The notes beneath the pieces were generated by a model. The model was not told the DNA's origin. It searched no databases and saw only the letters and a list, made by a program, of their open reading frames with translations. The translations under genes were made by a program, and so were the position numbers. A DNA stretch of 64,000 nucleotides, from contig CACMXO010000002.1 of the NCBI GenBank assembly GCA_902617605.1, forward strand, positions 1 through 64,000. The letters run 5' to 3'. How positions within the stretch are numbered: position 1 is the stretch's first letter; every line of letters starts with the position of its first letter. Below are positions 27,172 through 36,923 of the stretch, piece after piece. The stretch is from an uncultured Prochlorococcus sp. (GTDB taxonomy: Bacteria; Cyanobacteriota; Cyanobacteriia; PCC-6307; Cyanobiaceae).

Positions 27172-27825
27172 TTACCAACCGTTTTCTTTAAGCCACTCGG
27201 AAGAAATATTATTTGAAGATAAATCTTGATTACTTTTTTTATTAATTAAAAGTAATTTCTCTACATATTTAATTAGTGCATCTGCCTCAAGGTTTACGCT
27301 GTCACCGATATTTAATTTATTCAGATTTGTGTTATGCCAAGTATGAGGAATTATCGCAATAGTAAATATTTCACCTTCCTGCTCATATTTTGCAATCGTA
27401 AGACTAATACCATTTACACAAATACTCCCTTTATTAACTACATATTTTGAAAAATTATTATTTTTCCACTTTATTGATAAGAGCCAAGATTTCTCTAATT
27501 TTTCTATATTCTCAACTGTTCCAAGGCCATCAACATGTCCGCTGACTATATGCCCTCCTAAACGATCAGACACCCTAAGAGCGGGCTCCAAATTAACAAT
27601 CTGATTGAGGTTCGACTTTACTCCCAAAGTTGTTTTTTTTAATGTCTCCTCACTTATATCAACAGTAAATTTATTTTGAAAAATCTCTTTAACTGTCAAA
27701 CAAATTCCATCAACAGCTATGCTGTCTCCGATTGCCATATCAAATAAATTATCTAGAATTTCAATTTCTAAAATATTTTTTTCTTGTCTTAGTTTTCCAA
27801 CTGATTGAATTATTCCTGTAAACAT
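27172..27825 (-). CDS. ribE: Riboflavin synthase alpha chain
   Basis: Dismutates two 6,7-dimethyl-8-ribityllumazine molecules into riboflavin. The 217-residue protein is two tandem lumazine-binding domains: the first starts MFTGIIQSVGKL with SIAVDGICLTV, the second has HIVSGHVDGLG and KGSICVNGISLTI, closing with IPHTWHNTNL. The length fits the trimeric bacterial enzyme. It converges on the abrB-like gene with 10 bases between stops and is divergent from the aldo/keto reductase. I see no FMN riboswitch upstream. Confidence 0.95.
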   Translation of the reverse strand: MFTGIIQSVGKLRQEKNILEIEILDNLFDMAIGDSIAVDGICLTVKEIFQNKFTVDISEETLKKTTLGVKSNLNQIVNLEPALRVSDRLGGHIVSGHVDGLGTVENIEKLEKSWLLSIKWKNNNFSKYVVNKGSICVNGISLTIAKYEQEGEIFTIAIIPHTWHNTNLNKLNIGDSVNLEADALIKYVEKLLLINKKSNQDLSSNNISSEWLKENGW

Positions 27826-27937
27826 AGATTTAAGAAAAATATTTTTGCAAAATTTTGTATTTACTTTAATTTACTTTAAATGATTTTCAACTATAAATAA
27901 ATTAAATAGTAAATAAAAAGAAATTGATCATATTTAG

Positions 27938-29080
27938 ATGATTATTAATTCACAAAAAAGATCATTTGGTAGAGGGGCGAAAGTGAGCTTATTCACTTTA
28001 GGGACAATGCGAGCAACTGAAAGTCTCGAAAAAATGTATAGCATAATAAAAAATGCACATTATGTAGGAATTAACCACATAGAAACGGCCCCCTCTTATG
28101 GTGATGCTGAATCACTTATTGGAAATTCAATAAAAAAATTAGCAATAGAAGAGAATATAAAAGAAAAAAATTGGGTGATAACTTCCAAAGTTTTACCAAA
28201 AGGCGATTTTGACTTTCTAAAAAATAATTTTAAAAAGTCTCTTAAAAATTTAAATCGCGAGAAAATTAATAATCTTGCAATTCATGGACTCAACTTAAAA
28301 CAACATCTAGATTGGGTTCTTGCTGGAGAGGGTAAGAAATTCATATCTTGGATACTTGAGGAGGAACTAGTTGATCAAATTGGCTTTAGTTCTCACGGAA
28401 GTTATTCACTAATTAAAGATGCAATTAACTGTGAAGTTTTTACTTTTTGTAGTCTGCATTTACATTATTTAGATCAATCTAAGATTGCTTTAGCAGAGGA
28501 AGCTATAAAAAAAGGTATGGGAGTTTTAGCAATATCACCTGCTGATAAAGGGGGTAGATTGTATTCTCCAAGTGATATTTTGTTAGAGGCCTCTAAGCCT
28601 TTTCATCCATTAGAATTAGTGTATCGATTTCTGTTGGCAAAAGGCATTACAACTTTATCCTTGGGAGCGACAAATAAAAAAGATTTTGAATTTGCTTATA
28701 AACTTAGAAATTCATTCGAGAAGCTTACACAACTTGAAAAAAGCGCCCTGAATAAAATTGAGGACGTTTCTAATGAAAGATTGCACTCAACCAAATGTGA
28801 ACAATGCAGATCTTGTCTTCCATGCCCAAATGACGTGCCTATTCCAGAAATACTTCGTTTAAGAAATATATCTATTGGTTATGGCCAATTAGAATTTTCA
28901 AAAGAAAGATACAATTTAATAGGAAAAGCTGGCCACTGGTGGGAAGAAAAAAATTCATCATTTTGTCAAGAATGTAATATATGTGTTCCTAAATGTCCTA
29001 GTAAATTAGATATACCAAATTTATTAAAGGAAACTCATAACTTATTAATTGAGAATCCTACAAAAAGATTATGGGGATAA
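27938..29080 (+). CDS. Aldo/keto reductase with C-terminal 4Fe-4S domain
   Basis: A 380-residue oxidoreductase made of an aldo/keto reductase barrel (about 1-275) and a ferredoxin-like tail. The barrel keeps the catalytic pattern: IETAPSYGDAESLIG (Asp/Tyr region), VITSKVLPKG (Lys) and NLAIHGLN (His). The tail has two cluster motifs, CEQCRSCLPCP (about residue 287) and CQECNICVPKCP (about 346). This combination is the COG1453-type predicted oxidoreductase found in many anaerobes and cyanobacteria; substrates are mostly unknown. Its 3' end overlaps the convergent binding-protein gene by 12 bases. Confidence 0.88.
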   Translation: MIINSQKRSFGRGAKVSLFTLGTMRATESLEKMYSIIKNAHYVGINHIETAPSYGDAESLIGNSIKKLAIEENIKEKNWVITSKVLPKGDFDFLKNNFKKSLKNLNREKINNLAIHGLNLKQHLDWVLAGEGKKFISWILEEELVDQIGFSSHGSYSLIKDAINCEVFTFCSLHLHYLDQSKIALAEEAIKKGMGVLAISPADKGGRLYSPSDILLEASKPFHPLELVYRFLLAKGITTLSLGATNKKDFEFAYKLRNSFEKLTQLEKSALNKIEDVSNERLHSTKCEQCRSCLPCPNDVPIPEILRLRNISIGYGQLEFSKERYNLIGKAGHWWEEKNSSFCQECNICVPKCPSKLDIPNLLKETHNLLIENPTKRLWG

Positions 29081-30067
29081 GGTCTCATTCCAGATATTTT
29101 TAAGATTAATTTTTTGTTCATTTGTTAAGACAGGGAAAGACCAACTATTTTCCCAACATTTCTCAGAAGGTCCTGATATGGGAAGAATTTCAGTTTTATA
29201 TTTGCTTTGCAAATAATCACTATTGAATGGAAGATACCAGCCCTGGCTTACTAATTTATCTACTATTGATTTATTTTCTAAAGATTTAATCCATTTCATT
29301 AATATTGCATTATTTAGATTTGATCGACCAAGTAGAAAATGCCACATCAAAGGTACGCCTTGGCTAGGGAAAACTAAAGAAAGCCTTGGATCTATTTTTA
29401 AATATTTTGAACAAAGACTATAAGGAACTATTGCGACAATAGCATCAGAATTAATCAACCAATTGAGCATATTTTTATCATCAAATAACATAGCTTGGCT
29501 TTTGAGTTTTTTTAAAGAATTAGATGAATTAATTTTTTGAGCAATTGAAAATATTATTCTGGGACTTTGAGGAAAAATAATTTTCCCAGTTAATTTTTCA
29601 GAAAGAAGAAAATCCCAAGATGTTCTTGCTGAAGTTATTAATTCTTTATTATTTTTAATGATGATTGTATAGGGTACTACGCCAATAGGAAATAATTTAC
29701 TCCTCTGATTTTGATTAAAGCTTCCCAAAAAATCTATCGATCTCTTATCCAAATTTTCGAACAGTGCATATTTATTTATTTTTTCAAATTCTGAAAAATC
29801 TATACTAGAAATCCATCCATCATTTATTAAAGTAAAGTCAGAATTCAAAATTGTGTTTCTATTTTTTTGTAGCTGAATATTTTCAAAATTAATTTTTTCC
29901 TGCTTCCAATCTTTTGGAATCGTATCTTTAAAAGATTCTGGATAAAAAGAATTTTGTAATGCAATTTTTACTTTATTAGGTAGATTACTGCAAGAGTTTA
30001 AGAAAAATAAAAGCGAAAGCTTACCACAATTTAAAAATTCTCTTCTGGTTGCAAATTTTGAAAACAT
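29069..30067 (-). CDS. Periplasmic substrate-binding lipoprotein, PotD-like, orphan
   Basis: A 332-residue extracytoplasmic solute-binding protein resembling the polyamine/iron class. The N-terminus has a twin-arginine-type RREFL (8-12) followed by a hydrophobic run and a lipobox LNSC with Cys26, so it is likely a lipoprotein. Later segments such as NDGWISSIDFSEFEKINKY, LFPIGVVPYTIIIKNN, WDFLLSEKLTGKIIFP and the C-terminal SQGWYLPFNSDY fit that fold. It begins immediately after the CobT-like stop with no gap. No permease or ATPase lies nearby, so its transporter, if any, is elsewhere. The ligand is not deducible. Confidence 0.75.
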   Translation of the reverse strand: MFSKFATRREFLNCGKLSLLFFLNSCSNLPNKVKIALQNSFYPESFKDTIPKDWKQEKINFENIQLQKNRNTILNSDFTLINDGWISSIDFSEFEKINKYALFENLDKRSIDFLGSFNQNQRSKLFPIGVVPYTIIIKNNKELITSARTSWDFLLSEKLTGKIIFPQSPRIIFSIAQKINSSNSLKKLKSQAMLFDDKNMLNWLINSDAIVAIVPYSLCSKYLKIDPRLSLVFPSQGVPLMWHFLLGRSNLNNAILMKWIKSLENKSIVDKLVSQGWYLPFNSDYLQSKYKTEILPISGPSEKCWENSWSFPVLTNEQKINLKNIWNETLSP

Positions 30068-31225
30068 TCAGCAATCCTTCTCTAAAGAAATTTGACCTAG
30101 GCCTTTCATCATTACCAGATTTTGTTGACACAATGAAACTATTTCTTCATTCTTAAATCCATCTAAGAAAGCAAGCAATGATATTCCACCAGCACCTACA
30201 CCTTCTTTTACATGACCTAATTCATAATCCTTCAATTCTTTGTATTTTGAAGATTTAAAATTTAAAGGACTCGCTAAACCTAATAATTTGACATCATATT
30301 TTTCATTTATTAGATTTACTAAATCATTTAGAGAATTATCTTTCACAAGCCACCCAGTTGTCGCAATAAAAACATCTTCAATAAGTTCATCTTTATTTTT
30401 TTCACCTAAAAATTCTAATACAAGCAAAATGACTGCTAACATCTGACTTCCTCCAGACAATATTACAGGTTGTTTTGCTAACCTGGCACCAATTAATAGA
30501 CCCATTGAAAAAGCTTGGAAAGGATCACCTACTGCCGCGACAACATCAAAAGAGTCAGAATCAGCCTTGAAATTCGCATTTAAAAGTCCCCTTTTAATTA
30601 CCTGTCTTCTTAGTTCTCTTGGAGCTTTAAATAAACTACTCCCTACTAAATTAGATACCTCCAAACCAAAAGCTTCCATTACTGCCTGAGCAGTTGTGGT
30701 GCCCCCCGGTACAGATTCAGAAATTAAAACTGATTGTTTTAAGGATTTTCCTATCGCAAGACCTTTCTCATAGAGATTTAAAACTCTCTCTTTAGTCATC
30801 GATTTACCAGTAGTAAGACAATTTGATGGGCCCAAATTTCTATCTTCTATAACCAAATGATTAAAATAAGGCTTTGCTCCTATTCCCAGCGGAACAATAA
30901 TTGGATAAGTATTTATCAGCTTTGAACAAACATGACTGATTAGGGCCGGAGTTACTCCTGCATTGAGAAGAGGCAATTTGTATTTATGATCTTTTGAAGC
31001 ACCCTCAAGTAAAAATTCAGCATCTGCGAGAGCAGTTGTTCGCCTCGATTTTGGATTAATACCTGCTGCGGAAATTCCTGGAATTTGTGATGTGTTAGTA
31101 CCAGCAATTATAAGAAATATTTTTAAATTTTTAATATTCTTTTTCAGTATTTCTATCTTATTGAGTTGTCTTTTTTTATTGGATTCATTTCCAAAAAAAT
31201 TTATCCCTAATTCTGTACTGTACAT
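30068..31225 (-). CDS. CobT-like nicotinate-nucleotide phosphoribosyltransferase family protein (TIGR00303/UPF0284)
   Basis: A 385-residue member of the DBI-PRT fold family that in other bacteria activates the lower ligand base of cobamides. It has the glycine-rich PGGTTTAQAVMEAFG segment, the AAVGDPFQAFSMGLLIGA region, VILSGGSQMLAVI, and a C-terminal HVKEGVGAGGISLLAF whose Glu sits where the catalytic Glu of CobT lies. Prochlorococcus is known to make pseudocobalamin with adenine as lower ligand, so adenine could be the base used here; that is inference. It follows DUF2232 by 11 bases and is directly followed by the binding-protein gene. Confidence 0.87.
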   Translation of the reverse strand: MYSTELGINFFGNESNKKRQLNKIEILKKNIKNLKIFLIIAGTNTSQIPGISAAGINPKSRRTTALADAEFLLEGASKDHKYKLPLLNAGVTPALISHVCSKLINTYPIIVPLGIGAKPYFNHLVIEDRNLGPSNCLTTGKSMTKERVLNLYEKGLAIGKSLKQSVLISESVPGGTTTAQAVMEAFGLEVSNLVGSSLFKAPRELRRQVIKRGLLNANFKADSDSFDVVAAVGDPFQAFSMGLLIGARLAKQPVILSGGSQMLAVILLVLEFLGEKNKDELIEDVFIATTGWLVKDNSLNDLVNLINEKYDVKLLGLASPLNFKSSKYKELKDYELGHVKEGVGAGGISLLAFLDGFKNEEIVSLCQQNLVMMKGLGQISLEKDC

Positions 31226-31236
31226 TCTTACTTTTT

Positions 31237-31875
31237 TTAATTATTAAAATCAACTAAGCTATTTAACAATCTTGGAGGATCTGGGATGGTTAATTTAAAT
31301 CTAGGAAACAGAGAATAGGCAACTACATGTACAGTTAAAACATAAACTATTTCTTGAAAAATTATTAATAAAATTGCACCTAGTTGTATACTCAAAATCG
31401 AGGGATATAAAGGTAAATTAAATAATCCAATTAACTTTTCTATTAGACCATAACTCGCTCTAGTAATTAACACCCAAAGATTATCTCCAACCAAAGTAGA
31501 TAATGCTATTACTCTTATTAAAAAGCCAAGGGTTCCAATAACAACTCCCCCAGTTAAACTAAGTTTCCAACTCTTTTCTTTAAACCAACACCAACCTAGC
31601 CAAAAAGCCAAAATCCCATAAGGAAATAAAAATAAAGTTCCTCTAACAGGACCCATAATTATGAATAAAAGTAGAAATTGTATTAAAAGTCCTTCCAAAG
31701 CAATTTTACTTCCCCTTCTCAAGTGCAACAAGATCATTGGGAGGGGCAAAATCAACCTTAATAAAGCTCCCCCAATTGGCAGATAATACAATGCAACCCA
31801 TAATAAAGACGAAAGAGATGCTAAATAAGAGGTCTCGACAATATTTAATGCTTCAGTTTTTGTTGTTATTTTCAT
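31237..31875 (-). CDS. DUF2232-type polytopic membrane protein
   Basis: A 212-residue membrane protein with about six predicted helices. Segments SSLLWVALYYLPIGGALLRL, LPMILLHLRRGSKIAL and PVRGTLFLFPYGILAFWLGW resemble the YybS/DUF2232 family, which is related to small vitamin-uptake (S-component-like) membrane proteins. It lies directly before the CobT-like gene (11 bases), so a role in handling a corrinoid precursor is conceivable but unproven. It follows the repeat lipoprotein by 20 bases in the same minus-strand run that starts with topA. Confidence 0.78.
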   Translation of the reverse strand: MKITTKTEALNIVETSYLASLSSLLWVALYYLPIGGALLRLILPLPMILLHLRRGSKIALEGLLIQFLLLFIIMGPVRGTLFLFPYGILAFWLGWCWFKEKSWKLSLTGGVVIGTLGFLIRVIALSTLVGDNLWVLITRASYGLIEKLIGLFNLPLYPSILSIQLGAILLIIFQEIVYVLTVHVVAYSLFPRFKLTIPDPPRLLNSLVDFNN

Positions 31876-31895
31876 TTTTTGTTGAATATTTTTAA

Positions 31896-32597
31896 TTAAT
31901 TTTTATTCATACTTTTATTTTTTGAATCTAAGATACGTTCAATCTTTTCTATTTCAAAATTTACCTCAGAATTACTCAATATGGAACTCAACTCTTCAGT
32001 GGGATCTTTTGGATCTACATCTTTTAAAATGAATATTATTTTGTAAGATTGAAGCTCAATTTTTCTTTTTTTTGAAAGATTCTTAATTTTTTTATTTTTT
32101 TTATCATCAAATTTTTTGTTTTCTTTTTCTAAATTTATATCTTTTTTATTTTCTGGAACATTTTTTGGCTGCACTACTTTTTTAATTTTTTTATTTTTTT
32201 TATCATCAAATTTTTTGTTTTCTTTTTCTAAATTTATATCTTTTTTATTTTCTGGAACATTTTTTGGCTGCACTACTTTTTTAATTTTTTTATTTTTTTT
32301 ATCATCAAATTTTTTGTTTTCTTTTTCTAAATTTATATCTTTTTTATTTTCTGGAACATTTTTTGGCTGCACTACTTTTTTAATTTTTTTATTTTTTTTA
32401 TCATCAAATTTTTTGTTTTCTTTTTCTAAATTTATATCTTTTTTATTTAATAAGTTATTTTGTAAATCTTCATTTTTGCTTGTTTTTTCTAAATCATTAA
32501 AACTACTTTCAAGAAAATTTCCAATCCTCCCTCCAGAGCATGATTGCAAGAAAATTAAAAAAATTAATAAAAAAAATTCTTTTTTTTTTAAAATCAT
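31896..32597 (-). CDS. Lysine-rich repeat lipoprotein, unknown function
   Basis: A 233-residue protein with an N-terminal lipoprotein signal (basic KKKEF, hydrophobic run, lipobox LQSC with Cys20). The body is a 33-residue unit, rich in Lys, Asn, Asp and Glu and containing KKDINLEKENKKFDDKKN, repeated nearly four times with VVQPKNVPEN spacers. The C-terminal 45 residues (LQSYKIIFILKDVDPKDPTE onward) look like a small folded domain with a strand-helix pattern and may be the conserved functional part. The gene follows topA by 7 bases. The repeats may serve as a flexible periplasmic spacer. No family is recognised. Confidence 0.72.
   Translation of the reverse strand: MILKKKEFFLLIFLIFLQSCSGGRIGNFLESSFNDLEKTSKNEDLQNNLLNKKDINLEKENKKFDDKKNKKIKKVVQPKNVPENKKDINLEKENKKFDDKKNKKIKKVVQPKNVPENKKDINLEKENKKFDDKKNKKIKKVVQPKNVPENKKDINLEKENKKFDDKKNKKIKNLSKKRKIELQSYKIIFILKDVDPKDPTEELSSILSNSEVNFEIEKIERILDSKNKSMNKN
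32092..32448 (-). repeat. 99-bp perfect tandem repeat array (about 3.6 copies)
   Basis: A 99-base unit recurs in direct tandem; for example the marker CTGGAACATT occurs at 32153, 32252 and 32351, exactly 99 bases apart. By eye the copies are identical. The unit is 33 codons of the repeat lipoprotein, so loss or gain of copies preserves the frame. On the plus strand it appears as a long T-rich tract. Confidence 0.92.
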
Positions 32598-32604
32598 ATT
32601 TTTT

Positions 32605-35211
32605 CTAACTTTTCTTTTTCCTTGTAGTTTTTTTATTACTAATCTTTGTTTTTTTTAAAATTGCGCCTTTTTTATCTTTTAGTTTTTCTTCTAAAAGAGA
32701 TACTGCTTCGTCTATGGTAAATTTTTCTATGTCAGTATCTTTGGCAATCGAAACATTAGTTTTGCCACATTTTAAATAGACACCATATCTTCCATTTAAT
32801 ATTTGAATTTTTTCTTTAAATTCTTTCGGTTTTCCAAAGTCTTTAAGTACCTCTTGACCACCTCTACCCATTTTTGGCATCGCAAGAATTTCTAAAGCTC
32901 GTTTTATATCAACAGTAAAAACATCATCCTCTTTTTTTAAGGATCTATTTTCAGATTCAGATTCATTTTTAATCCATTTGATGTAAGGGCCAAATCTTCC
33001 TCTATCAGCTTCAACAACTCCTCCTTCTGGATGAACTCCTAACAATCTAGGTAAACTTAAAAGTACAAGAGCTTCATCTAGGGTTAGATCATCAGTTTTC
33101 AATTCTTTGGGTAATGACGCTCTTCTTGGTTTAGCTTTATCTTGATCATTATTTCCCAATTGTACGTAAGGTCCATAAGGGCCAAACCTTAAAAAGACTT
33201 TTTCCCCAGTTTTCGGATCAGTTCCAAGATCTGATGGGCCACTTAAAATTTGATCAACTTGCTTTATATCTAAATCTCCAGGAGTAATATCCATTGGAAG
33301 ATTACCTTTAGCCTGAATTTCATTACCAGATTCATCAATTTTTGTACCCTCTAGCCAAGGTCCGTTAGAGCCTATTCTAACTACGCAAGGAAGGTCTTCG
33401 AAATCAACTTGTCTATAAGCTTTACCATCAATATCACCCTCTGTTTTCTGAACTTTTACCTCCAAACCATTTTTACCTTTATAGAAAGTTTCTAGGTATG
33501 GTAGCCACTCAAGATTACCAGAAGATATTTCATCCAATGAAGATTCCATTTTTGCAGTAAAAGTAGTATCAACAAGATCAGGAAAATGTTCTTCTAATAG
33601 AGCAGTAACAGCAAAAGCTGTAAACGTTGGAGCCAAAGTATTGGAAGATATATTCGCATAACCTCTATCAACTATGGTCCCAATAATGCTGGCATAGGTA
33701 GAAGGTCTTCCAATCCCTTCTTTTTCAAGAACTTTAACTAATGCAGCCTCTGTATATCTTGCAGGAGGTTTGGTTTCATGAAAAGTAGATTCCTTATTAG
33801 TAACTTCAAGACATGTTCCAGTTGTTAAGTTTGGGAGAATAATTTCTTGTTGTTCAAGGGATGAACTTGGGTCATCACTTCCCTCGACATAAGCTCTGAA
33901 GAATCCTGCGAAATCAATACTTTTCCCGCTCGATTTAAATAATCCATCCCCTACGCTAATTTCAGCATTAATCATTGTTAACCTAGCTTCCGCCATTTGA
34001 CTAGCTACAGTTCTTTTCCAAATTAAATCGTAAAGTGATAAGTCTCTACCAGTTAGATTAGTTTCCTTTGGTGTTTTAAATACCTCACCTGCCGGCCTAA
34101 TAGCTTCGTGTGCTTCTTGAGCATTTCTTGCAGTTGAATTAAATTGTCTTGGTGAGTTAGATAAATATTCTTTTCCATACATAGAACTGACACATTCTCT
34201 AGCAGCTCTTGTGGCTTGTTCGGAGAGATGAACTGAATCAGTTCTCATATATGTTATGAAACCTCTTTCATATAGACCTTGTGCACATCTCATAGTTTCT
34301 CTTGCAGACAAACGAAGCTTCCTATTTGCTTCTTGTTGTAATGTGCTAGTTGTAAATGGAGGAACTGGCTTACGAGTGGATGGCTTTTTTTCGATTTTTG
34401 AGACCAACCAATCCTCTGAGGAAAAAGTCTTCAATAAATCATTTACTTGTTCTTCTCCAATTATTAAAGATTTGTTTCCTTCTTTTAATTTACCGGTTTG
34501 TTCGTCGAAATCGGAACCGTTAGAAATTCTTTGACCGTTTAAACTGAATAATTTAGTTTCGAAAGTAATATTATCTTTTACTAGGGAAGCTTTAATCCCC
34601 CAGTAACTAGCTTTTTTAAAGGATCTTCTTTCTCTCTCTCGCCTAACAAGAAGTCTTACAGAAACTGATTGGACACGACCAGCAGATAGTCGGGGGGCTA
34701 CCTTCTTCCAAAGTAAAGGAGATAATTCATATCCAAAAAGCCTGTCCAAGATTCTTCTTGTTTCTTGAGCCTGAACAAGTTCCATATCAATTTCTCTTGT
34801 TTGGTCTAAAGCTTTATTAATTGCCTTTTTTGTGATTTCATGAAAAACCATTCTCTTAGTTGGTATTTTAGGCTTAAGTATTTGCAAGAGATGCCAGCTA
34901 ATACTCTCTCCCTCTCTATCTTCATCAGTTGCCAGTAATAGCTGGTTCGCACCTTTCAATGCATCTTTTAACTCTTTAACAACCTTTTTCTTATCTTTTG
35001 GAACTATATAAAGGGGTTCAAAATCTTCTGTTGTATTAACTCCTATCCTTGACCATTTTTCCTTTTTAACCGCAGCAGGTATTTCAGCAGCTCCTTTTGG
35101 AAGATCTCTTACATGTCCCATTGAAGCGAGAACTTCATAATTAGGAGGCAAAAACTTTCTTATGGTTTTTGCTTTGGTGGGACTTTCAACAATAACAAGT
35201 GTGTGATCCAA
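32605..35211 (-). CDS. topA: DNA topoisomerase I (type IA)
   Basis: Relaxes negative supercoils through a transient 5'-phosphotyrosine bond. The 868-residue protein has the N-terminal Toprim domain (TLVIVESPTKAKTIRKFL and ATDEDREGESISWHL), the active-site segment GFITYMRTDSVHLS with the catalytic Tyr, and GRPSTYASIIGTI of the core. The C-terminal part from about residue 640 carries three topoisomerase repeats of the LRFGPYGPYVQLG kind rather than zinc ribbons, and ends with a Lys-rich tail. It is the first gene of a five-gene minus-strand run; ndhB is divergent across 175 bases. Confidence 0.98.
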   Translation of the reverse strand: MDHTLVIVESPTKAKTIRKFLPPNYEVLASMGHVRDLPKGAAEIPAAVKKEKWSRIGVNTTEDFEPLYIVPKDKKKVVKELKDALKGANQLLLATDEDREGESISWHLLQILKPKIPTKRMVFHEITKKAINKALDQTREIDMELVQAQETRRILDRLFGYELSPLLWKKVAPRLSAGRVQSVSVRLLVRRERERRSFKKASYWGIKASLVKDNITFETKLFSLNGQRISNGSDFDEQTGKLKEGNKSLIIGEEQVNDLLKTFSSEDWLVSKIEKKPSTRKPVPPFTTSTLQQEANRKLRLSARETMRCAQGLYERGFITYMRTDSVHLSEQATRAARECVSSMYGKEYLSNSPRQFNSTARNAQEAHEAIRPAGEVFKTPKETNLTGRDLSLYDLIWKRTVASQMAEARLTMINAEISVGDGLFKSSGKSIDFAGFFRAYVEGSDDPSSSLEQQEIILPNLTTGTCLEVTNKESTFHETKPPARYTEAALVKVLEKEGIGRPSTYASIIGTIVDRGYANISSNTLAPTFTAFAVTALLEEHFPDLVDTTFTAKMESSLDEISSGNLEWLPYLETFYKGKNGLEVKVQKTEGDIDGKAYRQVDFEDLPCVVRIGSNGPWLEGTKIDESGNEIQAKGNLPMDITPGDLDIKQVDQILSGPSDLGTDPKTGEKVFLRFGPYGPYVQLGNNDQDKAKPRRASLPKELKTDDLTLDEALVLLSLPRLLGVHPEGGVVEADRGRFGPYIKWIKNESESENRSLKKEDDVFTVDIKRALEILAMPKMGRGGQEVLKDFGKPKEFKEKIQILNGRYGVYLKCGKTNVSIAKDTDIEKFTIDEAVSLLEEKLKDKKGAILKKTKISNKKTTRKKKS

Positions 35212-35386
35212 GGTTTATTTCAAAAATTGGTGTTTTTGTTCTGTTAGGGCATATTATGATTATTTGAAGCTTTTTCAAGTATTTTCTTCTGAAAATTTCA
35301 AAAATCATACCCACAAATTATAATAAAGTTAAGATTAACTCTTAGACCCTTACAATCAAACATCTAATTTAATCCAATTTAATAAA

Positions 35387-36907
35387 GTGCCCAACGAAAT
35401 CTTTACAATTAATTTAAATGCTCAAGCCATTATTCCAGAGGCTTTTATTTTATTAGGTATTGTTGGAACACTTCTTGTAGATTTAGCTGGAGAAAAAACT
35501 GCATCAAAATGGGCACCAATAATTTGCTATTTATCAATTGGCAGCTCTCTCGTTAGTTTGGCATTGCAATGGAGTAATCCTGTAGAAAGCGCATTCCTTG
35601 GGTCCTTTAATTCAGATAATTTGGCAATCGCATTTAGAGCAATAATTTCTTTATCAACCTTAATATCTTTACTTATAAGTTGGCGGTATACAGAACAAAG
35701 TGGTAGCCCAATTGGCGAGTTTGCTGCAATAGTTCTTTCGGCCACCCTTGGAGCAATGCTTTTGTGTGGATCTACTGACCTTATTAGTGTATTTATATCT
35801 CTGGAAACTTTATCCGTAGCAAGTTACTTACTTTCTGGTTACCTCAAGAGAGATCCAAGAAGTTCAGAAGCGGCCTTAAAATACCTCCTTGTTGGATCAG
35901 CTGCTGCTGCGGTCTATTTGTATGGATCCTCTTTTCTTTATGGATTAAGTGGTTCAACAAACTTAACGACCATAGGTTTAGAAATTATCAATAAGCCATC
36001 CTTTATTACTTCACTAGCTCTTGTATTTGTCTTATCGACAGTTGCCTTTAAAATTGCTGCTGTTCCCTTTCATCAATGGACTCCTGATGTATATGAGGGT
36101 TCACCTACACCTGTAGTAGCTTTTTTATCTGTTGGTTCAAAAACAGCGGGCTTTGCATTTGCAATAAGAATATTAAGCACAACTTTCTCTTCTTTTGACG
36201 AAGAATGGAAACTTTTATTTACCATTTTGGCAATATTGAGCATGGCTCTGGGAAATGTTGTAGCTCTAGCTCAAACCTCAATGAAAAGGATGCTAGCTTA
36301 CAGTTCTATTGGACAAGCAGGATTTGTAATGATTGGAATAGTATCTGGCACACAAGATGGTTTATCATCTGCTGTTTTATATTTGGCTGCATATTTATTT
36401 ATGAATTTGGGTGCATTTTCTTGTGTAATACTTTTCTCACTAAGAACTGGTTCTGACAGAATTCTTGATTACTCAGGACTTTACCAAAAAGATCCTCTCA
36501 TTACATTAGGCTTAAGCCTTTGTCTGCTATCTCTTGGAGGGTTACCTCCAATGTTGGGATTTTTTGGAAAGATATACTTGTTCTTTGCAGGTTGGGCGAA
36601 TCATCAATATCTACTAGTAATTGTTGGATTAGTAACTTCAGTTATATCTATTTATTACTACATTTCAGTGATAAAAATGATGGTAGTTAAAGAACCACAG
36701 GAAGCTTCTGAAATAGTCAAATCATATCCTGAAATTAATTGGAGAATTGTAGGATTACCTCCCTTGAGAATTGCACTTTATACTTGTGTCGCAGTAACTG
36801 CTCTTGGAGGAATACTGTCTAATCCTCTTTTTAAATTAGCTAATACAGCTGTTTCAGAAACTCCTTTCTTGCAAGATATTATTGCTACAGCAAACAGTAT
36901 TTCCTAG
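35387..36907 (+). CDS. ndhB: NAD(P)H-quinone oxidoreductase subunit 2 (NdhB)
   Basis: Proton-pumping membrane subunit of the cyanobacterial NDH-1 complex, which serves respiration, cyclic electron flow around photosystem I and CO2 uptake. The 506-residue protein starts with GTG at 35387 and has about fourteen helices. Family segments include [20 protein letters not shown], the antiporter-like [21 protein letters not shown] (with Lys and His of the proton path), [18 protein letters not shown], and [19 protein letters not shown]. Other ndh genes are not adjacent, which is usual for ndhB. It is divergent from topA and is followed by an ABC ATPase gene after 16 bases. Confidence 0.97.
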   Translation: MPNEIFTINLNAQAIIPEAFILLGIVGTLLVDLAGEKTASKWAPIICYLSIGSSLVSLALQWSNPVESAFLGSFNSDNLAIAFRAIISLSTLISLLISWRYTEQSGSPIGEFAAIVLSATLGAMLLCGSTDLISVFISLETLSVASYLLSGYLKRDPRSSEAALKYLLVGSAAAAVYLYGSSFLYGLSGSTNLTTIGLEIINKPSFITSLALVFVLSTVAFKIAAVPFHQWTPDVYEGSPTPVVAFLSVGSKTAGFAFAIRILSTTFSSFDEEWKLLFTILAILSMALGNVVALAQTSMKRMLAYSSIGQAGFVMIGIVSGTQDGLSSAVLYLAAYLFMNLGAFSCVILFSLRTGSDRILDYSGLYQKDPLITLGLSLCLLSLGGLPPMLGFFGKIYLFFAGWANHQYLLVIVGLVTSVISIYYYISVIKMMVVKEPQEASEIVKSYPEINWRIVGLPPLRIALYTCVAVTALGGILSNPLFKLANTAVSETPFLQDIIATANSIS

Positions 36908-36923
36908 AAGAATTCTTTAATAA

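Noticed and set aside
32092..32448. Tandem repeat considered as a CRISPR-like array
   Set aside because: The units are directly adjacent with no unique spacers and keep an open reading frame, so this is a coding minisatellite.
32116..32658. Plus-strand open frame of 180 codons with repeated FSKFISFLFSG units
   Set aside because: It is the antisense shadow of the 99-bp repeat in the minus-strand lipoprotein gene; composition is nearly all Phe/Leu/Ser from T-rich DNA and it has no plausible start context.
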